DNA of 64,000 nt from contig CAKRTQ010000001.1 in the NCBI GenBank assembly GCA_934402395.1, positions 216,014-280,013 of the forward strand. The letters are read 5' to 3'. Both the position numbers and the translations under genes were made by a program. A model generated the notes under the pieces. That model did no database searches, was not told the origin of the DNA, and saw nothing but the letters and a program-made list of their open reading frames with translations. This DNA is from an uncultured Eubacteriales bacterium (GTDB lineage: Bacteria; Bacillota; Clostridia; Oscillospirales; CAG-272). Position 1 is the first letter of the stretch. Every line of letters starts with the position of its first letter. Below, one piece after another: positions 8,200 through 17,658 of this stretch.

Positions 8200-9308
8200 G
8201 CATAAAAATCGTGATGTCCTATTGTAACTATCAGCTCACAGCCGTTTACCATCCATGCCGGAGGCGTATCCGCACTGTTTATAAAATACAGAATGCTGTT
8301 CGACACCGAATAGCCCTCAAGGCATATCTTTGCCGCGCGGACACAGGATTCGGTCGGTTCATTGTAAACACTTCCGCTGTACGCCGGCGAAAACTGAATG
8401 CCGTATCTGCGGTCAAACACCACATCATACACGCATGAAAGATAATCAAGCGTTCTCAGTCTGTTAAGTACAACACAGCCGACCGCTATCTGTCCCGCAA
8501 GCGGCTCCCCGCGCGACTCGGCGGAAATAATATGCGAGAGCCAGTAAAGACTGTCGGAGTCATACACCTCATCGGCGCTTTTTGATGATGCCTCGCCAAT
8601 GACCTCCGCCGTACTGCCATCAACGGTGAGAGCGACCCCGAGAGCGCGGCAAAGAGGCTCTGCGGGCACACACAAAACATCGCCCGCACTCATCACTTCA
8701 GCCCCTGTACCGCACCACAGCACACGCCCGCGCGATGTAATGTAACTGTCGCCGACAGCCGCGCACACCTCAAACCCGTCTCCAGTGACGGTGCAGCCTT
8801 CATCCACCGTGCGGCAGACCGTTTCGCCGAACGACCGGCAAAACTCATCGAGCGGAAAATACATCACACCGCCGATGACCGCCGCAAAACCGCGCGGCAG
8901 CTCTTTTCCGTTGACCGTGAGAAGTGCCGGCGTGCTGTCGGACGGATATTCCGGCAAAATAAATTCCGGCAGCGGCTCTGTCACGGGTTCCGTTGCAGCT
9001 TCGGTCTCCGTCTCGGTATCCGTCACCGCATCTGTGTCCGGCGGCAGAACATCTGTTTTCTCCGCCCCCGTCAGCGCCTGAAGTATTCTTTTTGAGCCCA
9101 ATTTCGGGGTCTGCATCCCGGAAAATATCCCGCCGGGAATATATGGCTCGCTTTCTGCGGCTTCGTATGCGCTCTTATCGGTCGCGTCCGATGCAACGCA
9201 CGCACCGCGCCCGTCAGCGGTCACAAACGACGCAGACGCCATTCCGCACACCGTGATAACGACCGACAGCACAGCCGATATGACAGCCGCCAGTAATGTT
9301 TTTTTCAA
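8196..9308 (-). CDS. SleB-type cell wall hydrolase with copper-amine-oxidase-like N-domain
   Basis: 370 residues. A signal/anchor segment (about 4-27) is followed by an acidic Thr-rich linker. Residues about 130-235 resemble the copper-amine-oxidase-N/SH3-like wall-binding domain (VNGKELPRGFAAVIGGVMYFP). The C-terminal ~115 residues are a SleB/CwlJ hydrolase domain: LSHIISAESRGEP with the catalytic Glu, AVGCVVLNRL and TPPAWMVNGCELIVTIGHHDF. In spore formers such enzymes degrade spore cortex during germination, though vegetative relatives exist. The lipoprotein gene at 9373 lies upstream on the same strand. Confidence 0.87.
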   Translation of the reverse strand: MKKTLLAAVISAVLSVVITVCGMASASFVTADGRGACVASDATDKSAYEAAESEPYIPGGIFSGMQTPKLGSKRILQALTGAEKTDVLPPDTDAVTDTETETEAATEPVTEPLPEFILPEYPSDSTPALLTVNGKELPRGFAAVIGGVMYFPLDEFCRSFGETVCRTVDEGCTVTGDGFEVCAAVGDSYITSRGRVLWCGTGAEVMSAGDVLCVPAEPLCRALGVALTVDGSTAEVIGEASSKSADEVYDSDSLYWLSHIISAESRGEPLAGQIAVGCVVLNRLRTLDYLSCVYDVVFDRRYGIQFSPAYSGSVYNEPTESCVRAAKICLEGYSVSNSILYFINSADTPPAWMVNGCELIVTIGHHDFYA

Positions 9309-9372
9309 TGCAGTTTACCATACCTTTCTTTTCTGCCTGTATCATATAATATATATTGACGAAAGGACCGAT

Positions 9373-9903
9373 TCAGTTCCTTTCCGGCTCATACACAAGT
9401 ATTTCAAGCTCCGTGCCGCCCGTTCTTATCGCAAGTGGGAAACCGCTTTGCGGATCGAGCGTTACCTCGGAGCCGTCGGTTAGCGTGACCACGGTACGCT
9501 GCGTACCGTCCGCGTCCGTCACCACATTTGCGGATGATACCGCAGCAGTGAGCATAAAAGCATCTGCCGGAGCAGCCATTTCCGAAAATACATCCCCGGG
9601 AAGCGTCAGATCCCCGAAGGTCAGCGTTATCACACCTTCCCGACGCTTTATCACAATTCCTTCAAGTCCGCGCGGGGACGTATAACTTACCGTCACATCG
9701 CGCGCCGCCGTTCCGTTTTGCGCCGCAAGCTCCAGCGTAGCGCCGAATTCCGCTCCGTTATATCTGCCGCGCACCTCGGCGCGCGCCGCCGAGCTCTGAT
9801 AGGAAAGGCACACGGCGTCCGTACCGGGCGCACAGCCGCCGAAAAGCAGCAGCAAGACGACACACACAACGGCAAGTCCGATCTTTTTTGCCGACCACAT
9901 CAC
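9373..9903 (-). CDS. Predicted lipoprotein, unknown function
   Basis: 176 residues with a clear lipobox (LLLLFGGC, Cys about 24). The mature part is beta-rich with alternating hydrophobic residues and no recognised domain: VSYTSPRGLEGIVIKRREGV, then LTDGSEVTLDPQSGFPLAIR. The overall look (a lipoprotein that could bind a hydrophobic ligand between beta strands) recalls LolA-like folds, but this is only an impression. GGAGGA precedes the ATG. It lies 64 nt upstream of the SleB gene on the same strand, so it is probably co-transcribed, and it is divergent from alr. Confidence 0.7.
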   Translation of the reverse strand: MMWSAKKIGLAVVCVVLLLLFGGCAPGTDAVCLSYQSSAARAEVRGRYNGAEFGATLELAAQNGTAARDVTVSYTSPRGLEGIVIKRREGVITLTFGDLTLPGDVFSEMAAPADAFMLTAAVSSANVVTDADGTQRTVVTLTDGSEVTLDPQSGFPLAIRTGGTELEILVYEPERN

Positions 9904-9944
9904 AGCAATTTTCCACGCTCCTCCTTTTGCTTTGCTACATTATA

Positions 9945-9973
9945 TTGCATTACGGAGCGAAATATGCTATAAT
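9945..9973 (+). promoter_or_regulatory. Promoter for alr
   Basis: TTGCAT (9945-9950), 17 bp, TATAAT (9968-9973). The transcript would carry a leader of about 190 nt before the TTG start at 10172. The leader has no T-box consensus and no obvious small ORF. Confidence 0.7.
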
Positions 9974-10171
9974 TATATATACAAGCAGTCACTGCCTCAA
10001 AGACACGCCGGTTATTATACTCTCATCATTTGTCCGATGCAAGTTTGTTTACTTATATTTCCATTATTGACTGCGCGTACGATTTTTATTTGGTGCTCGG
10101 CTTGCAGTGTTTACGCATTTAAACATTTTTACCGAATAATTGAATACATCTTGCATCGAAAGGATTTGAAA

Positions 10172-11401
10172 TTGACTCATTCATATAAACTGTACTCGTC
10201 GCTTCCCGACATGACCACCCACAAGGTATGGGCGGAAATAGATCCTAACGCCCTCAGCAGCAACTACCGCGCACTGCGCGCGGCAGTGAAAAAGACATCC
10301 CCCGACTGCCGCATGATGTGCGTTGTCAAAGCGGATGCATACGGACACGGGATCGAAATATGCGTTGATACGCTGCTCGGCGAGGGCTGTGACTTTTTTG
10401 CCGTTTCAAGCATTGAAGAGGCAATCGCGGTAAGAAACGTCTGTCTCGCGGCAGGCTCGCGCGCCGATATTCTGATACTCGGATATACCCCCGCAAGCGA
10501 GGTGGCTGCTCTTTCCGACCATGACCTTATCCAGACAGTATTTTCGCTCGAGTATGCGCGCGCGCTGTCGTCACGACTGGCGCACACCGGGCGTTCCCTG
10601 CGTGTCCACATCAAGTTTGATACCGGAATGAACCGCATAGGCTTTCCCGCACACAGTGACGAAGAAGTCGAACGCTCGGCGCACGAGATCGCCGAGGCGG
10701 TCGCGCTTCCCGGAATACGTGCAGAGGGCACCTTCACCCACTTTGCGCGCGCCGACGAATGTGCGGGAGAGGAACGCACACGCGAGCAGGCAAGGCGTTA
10801 CCTCGCGCTTCTTGAACGTGCTCGGGAGTTGGGCGCATCGCTTGAGGTACGGCACGTCTGCAACAGTGCGGCATCTCTCAGGTTTCCCGAATACCACTTT
10901 GACATATGCCGCCTCGGCGTATTGCTTTACGGCGCCGAGCCATCGGGGCTTTTTGACTTTCCCGTTCAGCCTGTGATGCGCCTTTGCACTCAGGTGTCGC
11001 AGGTACACACGCTGCGCGCGGGCGAAGAGCTGAGTTACGGCGGAACGTTCACATCCCCCGCCGACATGAGGATAGCCACGCTCCCCATCGGCTATGCCGA
11101 CGGCTTCATGCGCGCCTATTCGGGTGCTTCGGCAGTTATATACTCAAAGGAGGGCAAACGCCTCGGCGAGGCTCACGTCATAGGCAGGATCTGCATGGAT
11201 CAGTGCATGGTGGCACTCGGCGACATACCTGCAAAAACCGGAGATACCGCCGTGCTGATAGGCGAGCCGGGGCAGCTCGACGGTCTTGCGCGGCTTGCCG
11301 GGACCATAAATTATGAATGCCTGTGCCTTATATCGGCGCGTGTGCCGCGCGTAATACGCGATCAGAAAAACAAGGATGAAAAAGATCAAGATAAAAACTG
11401 A
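10172..11401 (+). CDS. alr: Alanine racemase
   Basis: 409 residues from TTG 10172, 7 nt after AAAGGA; the in-frame ATG at 10211 has no ribosome-binding site, and a longer open frame to 9932 overlaps the promoter. A PLP enzyme interconverting L- and D-alanine for peptidoglycan. The PLP lysine is in VVKADAYGHG (K53). The second catalytic residue, Tyr289, is in LSYGGTF. PIGYADGF and IGRICMDQCMVALGD are the conserved C-terminal beta-barrel blocks. The next gene starts 26 nt before this stop. Confidence 0.95.
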   Translation: MTHSYKLYSSLPDMTTHKVWAEIDPNALSSNYRALRAAVKKTSPDCRMMCVVKADAYGHGIEICVDTLLGEGCDFFAVSSIEEAIAVRNVCLAAGSRADILILGYTPASEVAALSDHDLIQTVFSLEYARALSSRLAHTGRSLRVHIKFDTGMNRIGFPAHSDEEVERSAHEIAEAVALPGIRAEGTFTHFARADECAGEERTREQARRYLALLERARELGASLEVRHVCNSAASLRFPEYHFDICRLGVLLYGAEPSGLFDFPVQPVMRLCTQVSQVHTLRAGEELSYGGTFTSPADMRIATLPIGYADGFMRAYSGASAVIYSKEGKRLGEAHVIGRICMDQCMVALGDIPAKTGDTAVLIGEPGQLDGLARLAGTINYECLCLISARVPRVIRDQKNKDEKDQDKN

Positions 11402-12761
11402 AAAAAAGAGCGCGCTCACGCCGCTGCTTTCAATTATCCTGCTGGCAACGGTAATTCTCTGCTCGTGCGGCGGCGGTGCGCAGCAGCCGCATCACGAAAC
11501 CACGACGCAGCGGTCGGCGCAGACCGACAGCCCGCCCGAGACGTCCGAGTCTCCGTCAAAAATAATCATTACGCCGTCTGACGATACAACACCGGGATTT
11601 TATTCGGATTACACCTTCCGCGTGCTCGAAAAAAAGGGGGCGGCTGACTCGCTCGCCTCTGATGAAATGTCGGACGCAATAGCTGCCGTAAAAAAAATGA
11701 CCGGAGCCGTGATCGCGTCCGAAGCGTCTGTGACGCCGGTCGATGATATTGCCGCGTCTGAAATGTCGGGAAAGCCGGCATACGATGCGCTGAACCTGCC
11801 GCTTGACGATCTTGCATCGCTTTTGCGTGCCGGTCAGCTTGAAAACCTTGCCGCGCTCGGACTCTCGCCCGCACTTGACGGGCTATCGCGCATCCCTGCC
11901 GAAAGCCTGGCTGTGTCGGGAAAATACTATATCGCCTTCGGCGACTTCTCGCCGTCATCGATTTATTCCGCCTATGTGCTGAAATGCAACATAAGCGCGG
12001 CGCTCTCAAACGAGATCTACGCCATTTTCGGCAAGGATATACGCCGCGCCGCTCTTGACGGCGAGCTAACGCTCGAAAAAATACTGCTGACGCTTGCCGA
12101 TGCGGAGCTCATCACCTCCTCCACATCCACCGACACGGTGTTTTGCCTTTCCTCAGATGACACGCTCTTCGCTCCGCACGCGCTGATAACGGCACTCGGC
12201 GGCGATGTGATCAGACTTTACGGAAGTGAGGCGTCTATCGGCGTATCGGACGCGGAATTTGCGTCAGCCTACGGCAACGCCCAAAAGATCATCGCCGGTT
12301 CCGGGGCTGACGGGTCCGCTGTATTTACCGTAGAAAGATTTTCGGCGGTCTCCGATACCGAATGCTGCCTCCCGATGCCGAAGATCGGCAAGGATGATGA
12401 ATACCGCTGTCTTGCGGTTCCGTCCGGTGCCAACGGTTGGGCTGTCCCGCGCGGCACTGAATCCGGCAAACGCACGACAGATATAACCGCCGCACTTGCG
12501 GAGTCATCCCGCACCGCGTGTGACAGCCGCCTTCGCGCTGTCACAACGGACAACACTGCGTTTCTCGTAGCGCGCCTGATATTTGCCTCCCGCGTTTCCC
12601 GCATATCCGACTTTTACGATTGGGGAGATTTTTTGCAGCCGATCGCCGACGGTGTCAGCAGCGGGACCCCGCTGTCATCCATACTCGAAGACTCAAGCTA
12701 TGAAAAAAAAGCCGCGGCAGCCATAACCGCGATAAAAATATTCACCGAGCGTCTCGGTTGA
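11376..12761 (+). CDS. Lipoprotein resembling a degenerate solute-binding protein
   Basis: 461 residues. The lipobox VILCSCGGG is followed by a Thr/Ser/Pro linker. The mature part is alpha/beta with DALNLPLDDLASLLRAGQLEN and FCLSSDDTLFAPHALITALGGD, the layout seen in extracellular sugar-binding proteins of Clostridia. It lacks convincing ligand motifs, and no permease or ATPase gene is adjacent. The ATG overlaps the end of alr by 26 nt, implying coupled expression. It may be a stand-alone envelope sensor; function unknown. Confidence 0.65.
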   Translation: MKKIKIKTEKKSALTPLLSIILLATVILCSCGGGAQQPHHETTTQRSAQTDSPPETSESPSKIIITPSDDTTPGFYSDYTFRVLEKKGAADSLASDEMSDAIAAVKKMTGAVIASEASVTPVDDIAASEMSGKPAYDALNLPLDDLASLLRAGQLENLAALGLSPALDGLSRIPAESLAVSGKYYIAFGDFSPSSIYSAYVLKCNISAALSNEIYAIFGKDIRRAALDGELTLEKILLTLADAELITSSTSTDTVFCLSSDDTLFAPHALITALGGDVIRLYGSEASIGVSDAEFASAYGNAQKIIAGSGADGSAVFTVERFSAVSDTECCLPMPKIGKDDEYRCLAVPSGANGWAVPRGTESGKRTTDITAALAESSRTACDSRLRAVTTDNTAFLVARLIFASRVSRISDFYDWGDFLQPIADGVSSGTPLSSILEDSSYEKKAAAAITAIKIFTERLG

Positions 12762-12867
12762 ATAAAAAGATAATGTTTGAAAGCGGTCACGGACCGCCGG
12801 ATACGCTGCTTTCAGACAATATGTGCCGCTCGGATCAGAACGGCAAAAATGCAAGGAAGGAATGATA

Positions 12868-13098
12868 ATGATCATGAAAAAAACCTACAAGGCAGAGGTC
12901 AGAATGTCCGAAGAGCTGGCGCGCAAGCTGATATATATCAGCGCAGCGGAAGGACGCACGCCGAACAATCAGTTTCTTTTCATGCTTCGCGGAAACATAC
13001 AGTATTTTGAGCGCACCAAAGGAAAAATCCCTGCCGACAAGCTGGCGGCAGTGGACATTTCGCAGTTCGACACCGACGCCGCCGAGGACAAGCAGTAA
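12868..13098 (+). CDS. Arc-like ribbon-helix-helix protein
   Basis: 76 residues. Three in-frame ATGs (12862, 12868, 12874) follow AAGGAAGG; 12868 has the best spacing. The pattern strand-helix-helix is clear: YKAEVRMS, then EELARKLIYISAAEGR, then TPNNQFLFMLRGNIQYFERT. This matches the Arc/MetJ-like DNA-binding fold, which acts as a dimer. The tail is acidic. Its TAA overlaps the ATG of the SDR gene by one base, so the two are coupled. The 106-nt gap upstream holds a GC-rich hairpin (GCGGTC/GACCGC, near 12785-12800). Confidence 0.75.
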   Translation: MIMKKTYKAEVRMSEELARKLIYISAAEGRTPNNQFLFMLRGNIQYFERTKGKIPADKLAAVDISQFDTDAAEDKQ

Positions 13099-13943
13099 TG
13101 GGATACTGTATTGACGGCGCGTGCGTTCTGATCAGCGGTGCATCATCGGGGATAGGACTTGAGCTTTCAAGACTGCTCGTTCTTGAACACGGATGCCGCG
13201 TCATCGGCATAGCGCGGCGCGAGGAGAAGCTGCGCGAAGCGGCAAAAAACATAAATTCCGAGGCGCGCAGCGGTTATTTCGGATACCGCGCATTTGACGT
13301 TACCGAAGCGGACGGATGGACAAAGCTCGCCTCCGAGCTTGACGAAGCGGGAATAATTCCCGATGTACTTATAAACAACGCGGGCATGCTGCCGCCGTTC
13401 GCGCGTTTTCCCGCCTGCGGCGGAGCGGACACAGTACGCCGTGTGACGGAGCTCAACTTTCTCTCACAGGTATCAGCCGTTGAGGCAATGCTGCCGCTTC
13501 TTCTGCGGTCGCCGCGCGGAGCCGTCATAAATGTTTCAAGCTCGTCGTCACTGTGCGCACTGCCCGGATGCGCGGCTTACTCGGCGTCAAAAGCCGCCTC
13601 CCGCGCGTTCACCGAAGCTCTTGCCTGCGAATACCGCAGCAGGCTTTACATTGCATCGGTCTGTCCCGGCTTTACCAAAACGCCGATATTTGATGCCCAG
13701 AAGCCCGAGATCGAAAAATTCATGCGTTTTTCATCCTCATCAACGCAGATGGCAAAAAAGATTCTGCGCGGCATACAGCGCGGACAGGATCTGATAGTAC
13801 GCGGCGCAGACGCTCACGCCATGAGCCTTATTTACCGTACACTCGGCACAACGGGCGAAAAGCTTTGCGCCTCGGTGCTGCGTATATTCGGCGGAACGGC
13901 ATTTGAAGGCTGCTTTTTCAAAGACGACCGGAATCGTAAATAA
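13098..13943 (+). CDS. Short-chain dehydrogenase/reductase (SDR)
   Basis: 281 residues, classical SDR. The cofactor loop is GASSGIGLELS near residue 13. NNAGM stabilises the central sheet, VSSSSS holds the catalytic Ser, and YSASKAASRAF holds the Tyr-x3-Lys pair. The R after the second strand (IGIARREEKL) favours NADP(H). The C-terminal region is variable and does not give the substrate. It is coupled to the ribbon-helix-helix gene. Confidence 0.88.
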   Translation: MGYCIDGACVLISGASSGIGLELSRLLVLEHGCRVIGIARREEKLREAAKNINSEARSGYFGYRAFDVTEADGWTKLASELDEAGIIPDVLINNAGMLPPFARFPACGGADTVRRVTELNFLSQVSAVEAMLPLLLRSPRGAVINVSSSSSLCALPGCAAYSASKAASRAFTEALACEYRSRLYIASVCPGFTKTPIFDAQKPEIEKFMRFSSSSTQMAKKILRGIQRGQDLIVRGADAHAMSLIYRTLGTTGEKLCASVLRIFGGTAFEGCFFKDDRNRK

Positions 13944-13980
13944 AAATTTGCCGACGCGCTTTGGCGCGTCGGCAAATTTT
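13943..13980. terminator. Bidirectional terminator between convergent genes
   Basis: A 16-bp stem (arms 13944-13959 and 13964-13979) with loop TTTG, A-rich on the left and T-rich on the right, so it can act on both strands. It does not belong to the GTTAAAA palindrome family used at other convergent junctions. Confidence 0.9.
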
Positions 13981-13989
13981 TGTTTACGG

Positions 13990-15150
13990 TCAGTCTATAC
14001 CGCCGCGGCGGGCTATCATATCAGCCATTGCACGCATACGCGGATACGCATACTCAAAAAACCTGCGGTATGCACCGCAAAAACGGTTGCGGCCGCCGGG
14101 AAAATCCGAAGGCGACAGCGCGGACGGCTCTCCGCCTGTGCGGTTGCGGCGGCACCCGTTGCGGCAGAGCGCAAGCCAGCGGCATTCGCGGCATTCATCG
14201 GGCAGAACGCGCGACGCTTCAATAAAACCTATTCTCTCACGCGTCCGGTCAATATCCTCAAAGCTGTCTGTCACAAGATTGCCGAGGCAGTACGCGTCAA
14301 GTGCGTAAAAATCGCACGGATAGACGTTACCGTCCGACTCGATGAGATACTGCTCTGAGCACACCCCGCACATACCGCACTCCTCGGGCTGACGCCCCGC
14401 AAGAATACCGACCCAGTTTTCAAAATCGCGGTTGTAGACATAACTGCTCTCTCCGCGGCAGGCATCGGCATACCAAAGGTCGAACATACGGCAAAGGAAC
14501 TCGCCGTACCCCTCTTCGTCAAGTCCCGGTCCCCCTTTTCCGGACGCCCCAAAGGGCGCAACGCACGGAATGTACTGCTGAAATCGAAAGCCGGAGCGTG
14601 CGAAAAATCCGTAGACCGCCTGTGCGTGAGTGGCAGATGACGACGTAACAACGGTAAGCGTATTGAAATCGGTCCCTGCGCGGCGCATATTTTCTGCGGC
14701 GCGCATGACACGGTTGAAGCAGGACTTTCCCTCCCTTGTCACACGGTTGCGGTCGTGGTACTCCTTGGGTCCGTCCACCGAAAGACCGACAAGAAAACCG
14801 TTTTCGGCAAAGAAGGCGGCAAATTCGGGATCAAGGTGTGTCCCGTTCGTCTGGAGAAAATAAGACACCGCGACTCCGTGCGTATTGTTGCTCTTTACAA
14901 GATCGCAGACAAAGCGGAAAAAGTCAAGTCCCGCCAGGAGCGGCTCGCCGCCCTGAAATCCGACCGAAAGCGGCTCGGGAACCGACCGTCCGGCGCACCT
15001 TTCAAGAGCTTTTTTCAGTATGACCGACACAGTTTCCCGCTTCATCATGCCTCGAACGGCTTCGGAGCGGCATGACATTTCATCATTGTAAAAGCAATAT
15101 CTGCAACCGAGATCGCACGCGCCGGACGCGGGCTTTATCAGCAGATACAT
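13990..15150 (-). CDS. Radical SAM/SPASM protein, anaerobic sulfatase maturase-like
   Basis: 386 residues. LLIKPASGACDLGCRYCFY carries the radical-SAM cluster (Cys12, Cys16, Cys19). VGFQGGEPLL is the GGEP SAM-binding motif. The SPASM part has CGMCGVCSEQYLIESDGNVY and CRECRWLALCRNGC for two auxiliary clusters. This matches anSME enzymes, which oxidise a Cys or Ser of sulfatases to formylglycine. No sulfatase gene is in the window, so the target may be elsewhere or a different peptide. The start overlaps the stop of the upstream metallo-beta-lactamase gene by one base. Confidence 0.85.
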   Translation of the reverse strand: MYLLIKPASGACDLGCRYCFYNDEMSCRSEAVRGMMKRETVSVILKKALERCAGRSVPEPLSVGFQGGEPLLAGLDFFRFVCDLVKSNNTHGVAVSYFLQTNGTHLDPEFAAFFAENGFLVGLSVDGPKEYHDRNRVTREGKSCFNRVMRAAENMRRAGTDFNTLTVVTSSSATHAQAVYGFFARSGFRFQQYIPCVAPFGASGKGGPGLDEEGYGEFLCRMFDLWYADACRGESSYVYNRDFENWVGILAGRQPEECGMCGVCSEQYLIESDGNVYPCDFYALDAYCLGNLVTDSFEDIDRTRERIGFIEASRVLPDECRECRWLALCRNGCRRNRTGGEPSALSPSDFPGGRNRFCGAYRRFFEYAYPRMRAMADMIARRGGID

Positions 15151-16178
15151 CAGCCCTTGCCCCCGAAATCAGCGAAAACGTCGCATCCTGTCACATGCGT
15201 GATGCATCCGTCGGGGTCTATGCGGAGCAGCTCATCCGCAGCGCCCACGCGAACAAGACGGGCAGGGTCATCGGGATATGCGGCGGCATACTTCACGCTT
15301 GCCGTTTCACGCTCGACAGTGGTAATGATTATATATTCGGGCGTGAGCGAATGAACAAGCTCAGCCGCCTCATCGCGGGCAATTCCGTGGTGAGTCCATT
15401 TTGCGATATCAATGTGGCTGCCTATAATGTCGGAATAATAGCGGAACATACGGTCGTAAGGCTCATCGCTGCGATCGGGGAAACGCTTCATCGTATCTCC
15501 GGTCAGAAGAATACTGCGTCCCGCCATGCGCAGAACAAACCACAGGCAGTTTGAATTCATTACCGTGATCGACGCGCGTTTGTCATCTCGCACACCGTCA
15601 CTGTAAAGCTCCGTCATGATGCCGATATTCTCCGGCGTGCCCCAATCGCACTCGGGCGGCAGAATGTCAAGGGTAAGACCGCCAGAAGTAAAACGGCTCA
15701 GCCCGTCTCTTCCGACCGGCACGGTGCTTATCTTCGCGCCTTTCTGATACTTTTCAGCCACTTCTTTGAGCATGGGACGGAAATACGCATCGTCATTCAT
15801 CGGATAGTCGGCAGGCAAAAGCGTATCGGGCGGAATAATTGCCTCATCAAGCACTATGTACGGGCTTTTGAGCGTGTGCGCGATCGTTGTCTGAACATGA
15901 TCAAGGTGAAAATGCGAAACGAGCCATGTTATATGAAGCTTGTAGTCCTCGCTCTCGACCGCATTACGGCGGCTGTCGCCGAGCCATGCCTGGCGAAGCT
16001 CAAGCAAACGCTCATACGAATCCGTATTTCCGCGCATACCGCCGTCAACGAGCCAGACCATATCGTTGAAGGTTATTATAAAAGCGTCCGATTTGCACCT
16101 TTGTGACGATGCGTGCCCTACAAGGCGCACACGCAGAATTCCGTCGCGCGGCGCAAAGTCATTTACCCTTTTTTCCAT
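15150..16178 (-). CDS. Metallo-beta-lactamase-fold hydrolase
   Basis: 342 residues. WLVSHFHLDHVQTTI is the HxHxDH metal site, and SILLTGDTMKRF and WTHHGIARDEAAE supply later ligands. ATG 16178 follows GGAG at 7 nt. The last base of its TGA is the first base of the radical-SAM ATG, so both come from one transcript. The substrate is unknown; the pairing hints at a joint role, for example processing a product of the radical-SAM step. Confidence 0.83.
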   Translation of the reverse strand: MEKRVNDFAPRDGILRVRLVGHASSQRCKSDAFIITFNDMVWLVDGGMRGNTDSYERLLELRQAWLGDSRRNAVESEDYKLHITWLVSHFHLDHVQTTIAHTLKSPYIVLDEAIIPPDTLLPADYPMNDDAYFRPMLKEVAEKYQKGAKISTVPVGRDGLSRFTSGGLTLDILPPECDWGTPENIGIMTELYSDGVRDDKRASITVMNSNCLWFVLRMAGRSILLTGDTMKRFPDRSDEPYDRMFRYYSDIIGSHIDIAKWTHHGIARDEAAELVHSLTPEYIIITTVERETASVKYAAAYPDDPARLVRVGAADELLRIDPDGCITHVTGCDVFADFGGKG

Positions 16179-16277
16179 TGTAATGCTCCGATCAAATCTA
16201 TTTCATTATTATTTTATCATACCGTGCGTTTTTTTTCAATATAATATTTTGAATCGGATGCAAAAAAAGCGCAGCAC

Positions 16278-16306
16278 TTGACCGCGCGTCTCATTTGTGG
16301 TAAAAT
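16278..16306 (+). promoter_or_regulatory. Promoter for the U32 gene
   Basis: TTGACC (16278-16283), 17 bp, TAAAAT (16301-16306). Transcription from here would begin after the alternative GTG at 16297, which supports the ATG at 16336 as the start. Confidence 0.7.
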
Positions 16307-16335
16307 TAAAGCACCAAAAAAATGTGAAGGATACC

Positions 16336-17601
16336 ATGGATACAAAATTTAAAAAGCCGGAGCTTTTGTCTCCCGCCGGCGACCCCGAAAAGCTCGATGC
16401 CGCGCTGAGATACGGCGCGGACGCCGTTTACCTGTCCGGCGAAGCGTTCGGAATGCGCTCGGCATCGCGCAATTTCACGGTGGAGGAAATATACCGCGCC
16501 GCAGAGCGTGTGCATTCTGCGGGAAAAAAACTGTACATCACGGTAAACGTTCTGCCGCACGGCAGTGAATACCCGGCACTCACCGAATTTTTACGTGCGG
16601 TGCGCGGTGCGCATCCGGATGCATTCATCGTTGCCGATCTCGGCGTTATAGGTCTTTTGAGAAAAGAGATTCCCGAGGCACACATACACATCTCGACCCA
16701 AACAAGCATCACTTCCCCCGCAGCCGCACTGGCTTACGCCGCAATGGGAGCCTCCCGCCTTGTGCTGGCGCGCGAGCTGAGCCTTGCCGAAATAAAAGAG
16801 ATACGCGCGGCACTGCCGGATGATGTTGAGCTTGAATGCTTTGTTCACGGTTCAATGTGCGTTTCATACAGCGGCAGATGTCTGCTTTCCAACGCTATGA
16901 CCGGACGCGATGCCAATCACGGCAGATGCGCACAGCCGTGCCGTTGGAATTACACCCTGATGGAAGAAAAGCGCACCGATGAGCGCTATCCGATAGAGGA
17001 AACCGCCGCAGGGACCTTTATTATGTCCTCGCGTGACATCTGCATGATAGAACACATCCCCGAGCTTATCGATGCGGGTATTGCCTCCTTCAAGCTTGAA
17101 GGACGTGTAAAGTCTGCATATTACGCCGCAGTCGTCACAAACGCCTACCGTATGGCAATAGACAGCTATGCTTCCGACCCTGCCGGATACCGCTTTGACA
17201 CGCGCTGGCTCGACGAGCTGAACTCGGTGTCACACCGCGAATACGACACAGGATTCTACTTCGATGCGCCCATGAACGATGCAAAGCTCTGCCGAGAAAA
17301 GGGCTACATCCGCGAAAAAGCATACCTTGCGCTGGCACTTGACAGTACTGAGCTTCCGGAAGGTCTTGCGCGCGAAACCGGAGACGGCACACTATACCGT
17401 TTTACCCAGCGCAACAAACTGACGCGCGGCGACACCGCCGAGCTGCTGACTCCCGGAAAACCCGGCATGGCGTTTACCGCCGCCGAAATGTATGACGCGG
17501 ACGGCTCCCCCATCGATGCCGCGCCGCACCCGTCAATGATCTACTACCTGCGTGTACCAATGAAGGTAACACCCGGCGATATACTTCGCGCGGGCAGCTG
17601 A
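16336..17601 (+). CDS. Peptidase U32-family protein (tRNA/rRNA hydroxylation type)
   Basis: 421 residues from ATG 16336 with GAAGGA upstream. LLSPAGDPEKLDAALRYGAD at the N-terminus and the signature ECFVHGSMCVSYSGRC followed by CAQPCRW define the U32 family; the cysteines are those proposed to bind an iron-sulfur cluster. SFKLEGRVKSAYYAA is also conserved. Despite the name, characterised members (TrhP, RlhA) introduce hydroxyl groups into tRNA U34 or 23S rRNA C2501. The length fits the TrhP branch of Firmicutes. Which RNA is modified cannot be told from sequence. Confidence 0.88.
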   Translation: MDTKFKKPELLSPAGDPEKLDAALRYGADAVYLSGEAFGMRSASRNFTVEEIYRAAERVHSAGKKLYITVNVLPHGSEYPALTEFLRAVRGAHPDAFIVADLGVIGLLRKEIPEAHIHISTQTSITSPAAALAYAAMGASRLVLARELSLAEIKEIRAALPDDVELECFVHGSMCVSYSGRCLLSNAMTGRDANHGRCAQPCRWNYTLMEEKRTDERYPIEETAAGTFIMSSRDICMIEHIPELIDAGIASFKLEGRVKSAYYAAVVTNAYRMAIDSYASDPAGYRFDTRWLDELNSVSHREYDTGFYFDAPMNDAKLCREKGYIREKAYLALALDSTELPEGLARETGDGTLYRFTQRNKLTRGDTAELLTPGKPGMAFTAAEMYDADGSPIDAAPHPSMIYYLRVPMKVTPGDILRAGS

Positions 17602-17658
17602 GGCACATAAAAAGGACGTGCAAATATATCATCAAATATATTCTGCGGAGGTCCTGGT

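Noticed and set aside
9974..10171. Possible T-box or riboswitch in the long alr leader
   Set aside because: No T-box AGGGTGGNACCGCG block, no terminator hairpin and no specifier-loop layout could be found.
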